A DNA stretch of 64,000 nt from Bacteroides sp. Lineage in GTDB: Bacteria; Bacteroidota; Bacteroidia; Bacteroidales; Marinifilaceae. Shown here piece by piece: positions 56,993 to 64,000 of this stretch (the first letter of the stretch is position 1; every line of letters starts with the position of its first letter). Under the pieces are notes generated by a model. That model was not told where the DNA came from. It ran no database searches and was given only the letters and a program-made list of their open reading frames with translations. The stretch lies in the NCBI GenBank assembly GCA_021771575.1, contig JAETOX010000002.1:1-64000 (forward strand), written 5' to 3'. The translations under genes were made by a program, and so were the position numbers.

Positions 56993-59654
56993 CGAAGCCG
57001 GTACTCACAGTTAAAGGAACCGAAAGTTTGACAATATGCTCCATGCATTGGGTGACCAGACTTTTCAGTAAATATTGTTCGGACTTATGACATTTGAAGT
57101 TTAATTCGTCATGAACCTGAATAATCATCCGTGACAGGAGTCCTTCTTCTTTAATTCGTTTTTGAATACATATCATCGCCATTTTGATGATATCGGCAGC
57201 TGATCCTTGTATGGGGGCATTGATGGCATTTCGTTCAGCCATTCCGCGCACGACTGCATTGCGGGAGTTGATATCCCGAAGGTAACGCCGACGCCCCATA
57301 ATGGTTTCGACATATTGTTTTTTCCGCGCTTTTTCAACGGCTTCTTCCATGTACTTCTTAACTCCCGGGTAGAGCTGAAAATAACCTTCTATCAGTTCTT
57401 TCCCTTCTTTGCGGCTGATATGGAGTCTTTCGGCCAATCCCCAGGCAGAAATACCGTAAATAATACCGAAATTAGCTGTTTTTGCCCGACGGCGCATTTC
57501 AGGGGTCACTTCTTCCAAAGGTACATGATAAATTTTTGAGGCAGTAGCTGTATGTACATCGATGTCGTGATTGAAAGCATTGATCAATTCTTTGTCCTGG
57601 CTTAAATGAGCCATCAGACGAAGTTCTACTTGCGAATAATCGGCAGAGAAGAAAAGATAATCTTTATCGCCAGTGACAAATGCCTTTCTGATTTTTCGTC
57701 CTTCTTCGGTACGGATAGGAATATTCTGGAGATTTGGATTTAAACTACTGAGACGACCAGTAGCTGCTTCGGCTTGATTGAAACGGGTATGAATTTTTCC
57801 GGTTTCCGGATCGATAAAGGTCGGTAACGCTTCGGCATAGGTGGTCAGTAATTTTTTTAGTCCCCGATAGTCCAGTATCTTACTGATAATGGGATGTTCG
57901 TCTTCAAGCTTGACCAACACCTGCTCTGAAGTGCTGTACTGACCGGATTTTGTTTTTTTGTGATTACTGTCGATCTTTAGCTTATCGAAAAGAATTTCAC
58001 CTAATTGTTTTGGTGAACTGATATTGAATTCCTGCCCTGCCGATTCGAAAATTTCTTTTTCGATGATACAGATCCGTTCTTTCAATTCGCTGGAGATAGC
58101 CTTCAGTTCGTCGCAATCGATACTGACCCCTTCGTATTCCATGTCTGCCAAAACAAATACCAGCGGCATTTCGATGTTTTGATATAGAGTCATCAAACCG
58201 GTTTGTTCCAGATCGGCACAGAGTTTCTCTCGCAATTGAAAAATAATATCGGTTTTCTCGGCAAAATCCTGATCGACAGAAATCTCTTCTTCAAACTGCA
58301 AAGTAAGCTGCTGTTCTTCTTTTTTGTCCCCGGCTAACTGATAATTCAGATATTCTAGGGCAACCCGATTCAAATCGTGAGACATATCAGGATGAAGAAC
58401 ATAGTGAGCGATTTTTATATCGAAAATGTCATTTTTCAATTCGATACCTGCTCTTTTCAGCCAGATAATATCGTTCTTTACATCTGCTGAAATCAGGACT
58501 TTATTTTCATTTTCAAAGAGGGGTTTGAATTGAAGGATGATTTCCAGGGCTTGTTGGGGAGAGGCCGGGAGGTTGAGGTAATTGACTTCATGTTTTTGGG
58601 TACAGAAACAAAGCTGGGAAGGCCAGCAAGTATAGAGACTTCCGGATTTGTATACGACATAAAGGGCATACAAATCGGCCTCTCCCAGTTGGGTAATCAA
58701 TTCGATTACTTGTTGGCTCTGATCCTTATAACTGACTTGAATATCGGCTAATTTGGCAGAAGCCTTTTCTTCTACATCGGTGTTCAGTACTCGCCGGGTC
58801 AACGAAAATAGCTCCAGTTCTTTAAAGATAGGTTCCAGCATATTTACATCGATGTGTTTTTTCACGAGATCATCGGAGGTAATATCGGTAGGAACTTCTG
58901 TACAAATTGTGACCAATGTACGGGAGAGATGAACGGTAGGCTGGCATTCTAGCAAGTTTTGGCGCTGCTTGCCTTTCAGTTCATCGATATGGGCGTAAAT
59001 TCCATCGATATCTCCATATTTATAGACAAGAGAAGCTGCACTTTTTGGGCCGATACCGGAGCAACCGGGTACATTATCCGCTGCGTCGCCCATTAAGCCC
59101 AATATATCGATTACTTGGTCCACGCGTTCAATACCGAAATGGTCTAATACTTCCGGAATACCCCAGACTTCCGATTTATTGCCAGAACGTCCTGGTTTAT
59201 ACATAAATACCTTTTCACTGACCAATTGTGCATAGTCTTTATCAGGAGTAATCATATAGACTGTATAACCTTCTTTTTCGGCTTTCTTGGCGAGTGTTCC
59301 GATAAAATCGTCGGCTTCATAGCCGGGAGCGTCGATGCAAGGAATACCCAGTCCGACAATAATTTTTTTGATATAGGGTACGGATTTCCGTAAATCTTCA
59401 GGCATAGGAGGCCGCTGAGCTTTGTAGGGCTCGTACATTTCGTGGCGGAAAGTCGGACCTTCCGGGTCGAAGACCACAGCTATGTGGGTGGGCTTTTCCA
59501 GTTCCAACAGTTCGATCAGGAAATTGCAAAAACCAAAAGTGGCCGATGTATTGATGCCTGTAGTGGTAATCCGCGGATTATTAATAAAAGCATAATACGA
59601 ACGATATATCAAAGCGTAAGCATCTAGCAGAAATAATGTTTTAGGATCGGACAT
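56967..59654 (-). CDS. polA: DNA polymerase I
   Basis: N-terminal 5'-3' exonuclease (DAYALIYRSYYAF), polymerase motifs DYSQVELRLMAHLS, RRRAKTANFGIIYG, IQVHDEL. Confidence 0.97.
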   Translation of the reverse strand: MSDPKTLFLLDAYALIYRSYYAFINNPRITTTGINTSATFGFCNFLIELLELEKPTHIAVVFDPEGPTFRHEMYEPYKAQRPPMPEDLRKSVPYIKKIIVGLGIPCIDAPGYEADDFIGTLAKKAEKEGYTVYMITPDKDYAQLVSEKVFMYKPGRSGNKSEVWGIPEVLDHFGIERVDQVIDILGLMGDAADNVPGCSGIGPKSAASLVYKYGDIDGIYAHIDELKGKQRQNLLECQPTVHLSRTLVTICTEVPTDITSDDLVKKHIDVNMLEPIFKELELFSLTRRVLNTDVEEKASAKLADIQVSYKDQSQQVIELITQLGEADLYALYVVYKSGSLYTCWPSQLCFCTQKHEVNYLNLPASPQQALEIILQFKPLFENENKVLISADVKNDIIWLKRAGIELKNDIFDIKIAHYVLHPDMSHDLNRVALEYLNYQLAGDKKEEQQLTLQFEEEISVDQDFAEKTDIIFQLREKLCADLEQTGLMTLYQNIEMPLVFVLADMEYEGVSIDCDELKAISSELKERICIIEKEIFESAGQEFNISSPKQLGEILFDKLKIDSNHKKTKSGQYSTSEQVLVKLEDEHPIISKILDYRGLKKLLTTYAEALPTFIDPETGKIHTRFNQAEAATGRLSSLNPNLQNIPIRTEEGRKIRKAFVTGDKDYLFFSADYSQVELRLMAHLSQDKELINAFNHDIDVHTATASKIYHVPLEEVTPEMRRRAKTANFGIIYGISAWGLAERLHISRKEGKELIEGYFQLYPGVKKYMEEAVEKARKKQYVETIMGRRRYLRDINSRNAVVRGMAERNAINAPIQGSAADIIKMAMICIQKRIKEEGLLSRMIIQVHDELNFKCHKSEQYLLKSLVTQCMEHIVKLSVPLTVSTGFGENWYEAH

Positions 59655-59805
59655 GATTCAAATTTAAAAGGTTTGTCACCGACAAAGGTAGAAAAATAAG
59701 AATAAAGGTAAAAGGAAAGTGGGCAAGGATCATGGAGTTATATTTTGTATAAATGGCTGGTAAAATGTAGAATAATTTTTTTTTTCGTAAAAAATGGGGG
59801 ATAGA

Positions 59806-59836
59806 TTTGGTAAATATCGATTTGTTTGTATATTTG
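59806..59836 (+). promoter_or_regulatory. Bacteroidetes-type promoter of the aromatic operon (TTTG -19 nt- TATATTTG)
   Basis: TTTG at 59806-59809 and TATATTTG at 59829-59836, matching TTTG/TAnnTTTG spacing. Confidence 0.7.
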
Positions 59837-59847
59837 CCTGAACAAAG

Positions 59848-59913
59848 ATGAGAAAGATGAAGTCATTTGAGAAAGCATACTATTTCTATTTTTACTTTTT
59901 CGACAAAAAGTAA
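59848..59913 (+). CDS. Leader peptide 1, Phe/Tyr-rich: MRKMKSFEKAYYFYFYFFDKK
   Basis: ATG to TAA read directly; 9 of 21 residues are F or Y; 12 nt downstream of the -7 element and followed by a terminator. Confidence 0.8.
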   Translation: MRKMKSFEKAYYFYFYFFDKK

Positions 59914-59955
59914 AGGGCTTTCCGTATGACGATAATAAAAATGAATGATATCGAT

Positions 59956-59983
59956 AAGCCCTGAAGTAATTCAGGGCTTTTTT
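59956..59983 (+). terminator. Attenuator terminator 1
   Basis: AAGCCCTGAA-GTAA-TTCAGGGCTT + TTTT; perfect 10-bp stem. Confidence 0.88.
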
Positions 59984-59995
59984 AATGGCAAACAG

Positions 59996-60088
59996 ATGAC
60001 AGTATATTTTCGATTTAGCAACTGGTTTTACTTTTACTTCTACTTTTATTATACCAAAAGTAGCCGGAAGCTCTGTATATTGTTCTGA
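59996..60088 (+). CDS. Leader peptide 2, Phe/Tyr-rich: MTVYFRFSNWFYFYFYFYYTKSSRKLCILF
   Basis: ATG to TGA read directly; WFYFYFYFYY run; followed by a second terminator. Confidence 0.8.
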   Translation: MTVYFRFSNWFYFYFYFYYTKSSRKLCILF

Positions 60089-60114
60089 GATGTAAACAAT
60101 AGAATGAATGAAAG

Positions 60115-60143
60115 AAACCCCGGCTAGCACGCCGGGGTTTTTT
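60115..60143 (+). terminator. Attenuator terminator 2
   Basis: AAACCCCGGC-TAGCAC-GCCGGGGTTT + TTT; perfect 10-bp stem. Confidence 0.88.
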
Positions 60144-60171
60144 GTTTTGAACGGCAGATAAAAAGAAAGAA

Positions 60172-60987
60172 ATGACAAAGATTGCAATTCAAGGAGTACA
60201 AGGGTGTTTTCATGAACAGGCTGCTCGGTTGTATTATGGGACACATATAGAAGTCTACGAGTGTCTGAGTTTTGAAGCATTATTTTCTGCTTTAGAAAGC
60301 GGAAAGGCGAGCGGAGCGGTCATGGCCATTGAAAATACAGTAGCAGGAGGATTATTGCCGAATTATGCTTTATTACAGAGATACGACAAAAAAATCAAAG
60401 GTGAGGTTTTTCTAAGAATTCAGCAGAACCTCATGGCATTACCGGGACAACGGATAGAGGACTTGACCGAAGTACATTCCCATTACATGGCCATTGCTCA
60501 GACCCGGGAATTTTTTAGACAATATCCCCATATTCGTTTGGTAGAGGCGGAAGATACGGCCCAAAGTGCTGCGGAAATCGCCCATAAAAAGGAAAAGCAT
60601 GTTGGGGCTATTGCTTCAGAACTGGCCGCAGAGCTGTTCGGATTGCAAATTTTACACGAAAGCATAGAAACACATAAACAAAATTTTACCCGCTTTCTGA
60701 TTATAGACGATCATATCCAGATTCCGGAACAAACTATCGATAAAACATCAATCTGTTTTACGCTTCCTCATAAAATCGGGCGTTTATCACAGGTGCTTTC
60801 GATCTTTGCTTTCTATGAATTGAATCTGACTAAAATCCAGTCTTTACCGATACCGGGGCGGGAATGGCAATACTTCTTTTATGTAGACCTGAAATTCAGA
60901 GATTATGGGCGGTATCGGGAGGCGATGAATGCCGTTATGCCTCTTTTAGAAGATATAACGGTCATGGGAGAATATAAAAGTTTTTAG
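60172..60987 (+). CDS. pheA: Prephenate dehydratase
   Basis: IAIQGVQGCFHEQAA...AIENTVAGGLLPNYALL...; C-terminal ACT domain ...LTKIQSLPIPGREWQYFFYVD. Confidence 0.93.
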   Translation: MTKIAIQGVQGCFHEQAARLYYGTHIEVYECLSFEALFSALESGKASGAVMAIENTVAGGLLPNYALLQRYDKKIKGEVFLRIQQNLMALPGQRIEDLTEVHSHYMAIAQTREFFRQYPHIRLVEAEDTAQSAAEIAHKKEKHVGAIASELAAELFGLQILHESIETHKQNFTRFLIIDDHIQIPEQTIDKTSICFTLPHKIGRLSQVLSIFAFYELNLTKIQSLPIPGREWQYFFYVDLKFRDYGRYREAMNAVMPLLEDITVMGEYKSF

Positions 60988-61031
60988 AAGAATAACTGAG
61001 ATTAAAATATGAACTTTAAAATACGAGCGTT

Positions 61032-62225
61032 ATGATTATTCAACCGGCTAACAGAATAAGGAGTGTCAGAGAATATTACTTTTCGAAAAAATTACGTGAG
61101 ATCGAAAAAATGAACCATCAGGGGGTACAAGTAATTAATTTGGGTATCGGTTCTCCGGATAGGATGCCCCCTCAGGAAGCCGTTTTGGCATTGATGAGGG
61201 GAGCTCAGGATCCTGAGGGGCATGCTTACCAAAATTATAAAGGTCTTCGGGAAATAAGGCAGGCCTTTGCCCGTTGGTATAAAAAATATTATGGCGTCAA
61301 GCTTGATCCGGAAACTGAAATTCAGCCTTTGGCAGGTTCTAAGGAAGGTATCTTGCTGTTGTCTATGGCTTTTCTCGACCGGGGAGATAAAGTGCTGGTA
61401 CCGGATCCGGGGTATCCTGCTTACACATCGGCTTCTCGTTTGGCTGAGGCAGAAGTCATCACGTATGATTTAAAAGAAGAAAACGGATGGTGGCCTGATT
61501 TCGGGCAATTGGAACAAATGGATTTGACTGGAGTGAAAATGATGTGGGTCAATTATCCGAATATGCCTACCGGAGCTCAGGCTACCAGAGAATTGTACGA
61601 GCAATTAGTAGCGTTTGGGTTACGGCATAAAATATTGATTTGCAATGATAATCCTTATAGTTTTATTTTGAATCACGAGCGGTTGAGTATATTGAGCATC
61701 ACCGGGGCGAACGCCTGTTGTGTCGAATTGAATTCCTTGAGTAAAGCGCATAATATGTCGGGCTGGCGCATCGGTATGATAGCCGGAGAAGCCGATGTGA
61801 TCGCCCAGGTTTTGAAGGTAAAAAGTAATATGGATTCGGGTATGTTCAAACCCTTGCAATTAGCTGCCATAGAAGCATTGGCACAAGATGATGGCTGGTA
61901 TGAGCAGCTCGATGAAGAATATCGGAAAAGACGAAAACTGGCAGGGGCAATTTTTGATTTGTTGGATGTGAAATACGATGCCTGTTGCGGGGGAATGTTT
62001 TTATGGGGAAAAATCGGAGAGGAAGAAGAGAGCGGAGAAAAGTTATCCGATCGGATACTGCAACGAGCCCGGGTATTCATTACTCCCGGATTTATTTTCG
62101 GGAAAAACGGAAACCGTTACATCCGGATTTCGTTGTGTTCAAAACAGGAAGTGTTGAAAGAGGCTGCTGAACGGATTCGAAAATCTCTGCTGACCGATTC
62201 TTTTGAACACGGATCATGGTGTTAA
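61032..62225 (+). CDS. PLP-dependent class I/II aminotransferase (aromatic operon)
   Basis: NLGIGSPDRMPP, LNSLSKAHNMSGWRIGMIAG (PLP lysine). Confidence 0.92.
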   Translation: MIIQPANRIRSVREYYFSKKLREIEKMNHQGVQVINLGIGSPDRMPPQEAVLALMRGAQDPEGHAYQNYKGLREIRQAFARWYKKYYGVKLDPETEIQPLAGSKEGILLLSMAFLDRGDKVLVPDPGYPAYTSASRLAEAEVITYDLKEENGWWPDFGQLEQMDLTGVKMMWVNYPNMPTGAQATRELYEQLVAFGLRHKILICNDNPYSFILNHERLSILSITGANACCVELNSLSKAHNMSGWRIGMIAGEADVIAQVLKVKSNMDSGMFKPLQLAAIEALAQDDGWYEQLDEEYRKRRKLAGAIFDLLDVKYDACCGGMFLWGKIGEEEESGEKLSDRILQRARVFITPGFIFGKNGNRYIRISLCSKQEVLKEAAERIRKSLLTDSFEHGSWC

Positions 62226-62242
62226 TAAAAAAATAACAGAAT

Positions 62243-63082
62243 ATGCAAGTTGGAATAGTAGGAGTAGGATTGATCGGAGGCTCGATGGCCGTAGATCTGA
62301 AAAGACGTGGGTTTGCCGATCAGGTGGTTGGAGTGGAAAATGATGCTCTTCACGCCGTGGCGGCCCGCGATCTGGGATTGGTGGATGAGATAGTGAGTTA
62401 CGAAGAATGTATAGCTACGAGCGATATTATTGTGGTAGCCGTCCCGGTGAGCGTAGCGATCCGTATGATTCCGGACATGCTGGACCGGGTAGACCGTCAA
62501 ATTGTGACTGATGTATGCTCTACGAAAGAAAAGATCAACGAGGTAGTTCGTTATCACCCCCATCGTAAAAATTTTGTTGCGGCTCATCCCATGGCAGGTA
62601 CGGAATATTCAGGTCCTTGGGCTGCCTTGCCGGGATTATTTGATGGCAAAGCTGGGATCATTTGCAATCCCGAAGATTCCGACCTACAGGCTGTGGAATT
62701 AATCAGACAGATGTATGATTGTTTGAATATGAGAGTTATCTTTATGCGCGCGGCGCATCATGATGTGCATACCGCTTATGTCTCTCATATTTCTCATATT
62801 ACCTCATTTGCTTTGGCTTTGACGGTATTGGAAAAAGAAAAAAATGAGAAGAATATTTTTGATTTGGCTTCCGGAGGTTTTTCTTCGACAGTTCGTCTGG
62901 CGAAAAGCAATCCCGATATGTGGGCACCGATATTTTCTCAGAACAGAGAAAATATTCTGACCGTATTGGAGACTTACATTGAAAAATTGCACGAATTCAG
63001 ACAACAAATAGCTCAATACGATGAGGATGGATTGAAACAACTGATTTACAAAGCAAATAAGATAAAACGAATCATTCGATAA
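62243..63082 (+). CDS. tyrA: Prephenate dehydrogenase
   Basis: VGIVGVGLIGGSMAVDLKRRGFADQVVGVE; HPMAGTEYSGPWAALPGLFDG. Confidence 0.93.
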   Translation: MQVGIVGVGLIGGSMAVDLKRRGFADQVVGVENDALHAVAARDLGLVDEIVSYEECIATSDIIVVAVPVSVAIRMIPDMLDRVDRQIVTDVCSTKEKINEVVRYHPHRKNFVAAHPMAGTEYSGPWAALPGLFDGKAGIICNPEDSDLQAVELIRQMYDCLNMRVIFMRAAHHDVHTAYVSHISHITSFALALTVLEKEKNEKNIFDLASGGFSSTVRLAKSNPDMWAPIFSQNRENILTVLETYIEKLHEFRQQIAQYDEDGLKQLIYKANKIKRIIR

Positions 63083-63099
63083 TAGTAAAAACATACGAT

Positions 63100-64000
63100 A
63101 TGACAGCAACAAAATTAGATTTGATTCCGGCAGAGAAATGGGGACTTTTTCCTGACATGACAAAGCCTGTTGTCATTGCCGGGCCTTGTAGTGCAGAAAG
63201 CGAGCAGCAAATTTTCGAAACGGCCAGAGGTTTGAAGGCTGTAGGAATAGGAATCTTACGGGCAGGGATCTGGAAACCGCGCACCCGGCCTAATTGTTTT
63301 GAAGGGGTAGGAGCGGAAGGGTTGATCTGGATGAAACGGGTACAGCGGGAACTGGGGATGAAAATTTCAACGGAGGTAGCGAATGTCAAACATGTATACG
63401 AAGCTTTGAAAGCAGGCATGGATATGTTGTGGGTTGGTGCCCGTACCTCTGCTAATCCCTTTGCTATGCAGGAGATTGCCGATGCACTGAAAGGTACCGA
63501 TATTCCGGTTTTGGTCAAGAATCCTGTCAATCCGGATGTGGAATTATGGATCGGGGCATTGGAGCGTTTGAATATGGCCGGTTTGAAAAAGATTGGTGTT
63601 ATTCACCGGGGTTTTTCTGCCTATAGCAAATCCCGTTACCGGAATGTGCCCCAATGGCAACTGCCGATAGAGATTAAACGCCGTTTTCCCGGAATGTTGA
63701 TGATCTGTGATCCCAGTCACATTTCAGGAAAGCGGGAATATCTATACGAAATTTCTCAACAAGCGATGGATTTGGGTTTTGATGGCTTGATCGTTGAATC
63801 CCATATTTGTCCTGAAATTGCCTTGAGCGATGCTGCGCAACAACTTACACCCGTTGCTTTAGAAGAATTATTAAAGAAACTAGTCATTCGGAAGGTAGAT
63901 TCCGAAAATCTCCGATATAAGGAAAATATAGATGAATTACGTGCCCGGATCGATATGATAGACAATGAATTGTTAGAACTTTTGGCTAATCGAATGAAAA
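63100..64000 (+). CDS. Bifunctional DAHP synthase/chorismate mutase (runs off window)
   Basis: PVVIAGPCSAESEQQIFETARGLKAVGIGILRAGIWKPRTRPNCFEGVG...; C-terminal ENIDELRARIDMIDNELLELLANRMK = AroQ chorismate mutase start. Confidence 0.93.
   Translation, partial: MTATKLDLIPAEKWGLFPDMTKPVVIAGPCSAESEQQIFETARGLKAVGIGILRAGIWKPRTRPNCFEGVGAEGLIWMKRVQRELGMKISTEVANVKHVYEALKAGMDMLWVGARTSANPFAMQEIADALKGTDIPVLVKNPVNPDVELWIGALERLNMAGLKKIGVIHRGFSAYSKSRYRNVPQWQLPIEIKRRFPGMLMICDPSHISGKREYLYEISQQAMDLGFDGLIVESHICPEIALSDAAQQLTPVALEELLKKLVIRKVDSENLRYKENIDELRARIDMIDNELLELLANRMK

Overview
The window is Bacteroidales-like chromosomal DNA. Support comes from TAnnTTTG promoter elements, BACON domains and DUF families typical of Bacteroidetes; the taxon is an inference, possibly Odoribacteraceae. 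Most of it is housekeeping: ahpCF, radA, PBP1A, carAB/argR, panCD, dut, ybeY, mnmG, ade, uvrC, a CTP protease, yidD/rnpA, hemD, polA and an aromatic amino-acid operon, plus two tRNAs. Four parts deserve attention. (1) A roughly 13 kb higher-GC minus-strand operon (about 18.2-31.75 kb) encodes a tubulin/FtsZ-like GTPase, a DUF6261-like helical protein, a Zn-ribbon/TM/MORN-like linker, several secreted proteins, a candidate OM barrel and two candidate surface lipoproteins (one 5xBACON + plant-type LRR). A (GT)10 tract lies in its upstream region. I read it as a candidate undescribed trans-envelope system. (2) Two tandem Phe/Tyr-rich leader peptides, each followed by an intrinsic terminator and a candidate antiterminator, precede the pheA/aminotransferase/tyrA/DAHP synthase operon. 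(3) Several signals suggest origin proximity: a compositional strand switch, an AT-rich intergenic region at 40.7-41.4 kb with repeated 9-mers, a parS-like palindrome after mnmG, and nearby mnmG and rnpA/yidD. (4) Two ARG-box-like palindromes with 21-bp centre spacing lie upstream of carAB, with argR divergent. All calls were made by eye without database searches.
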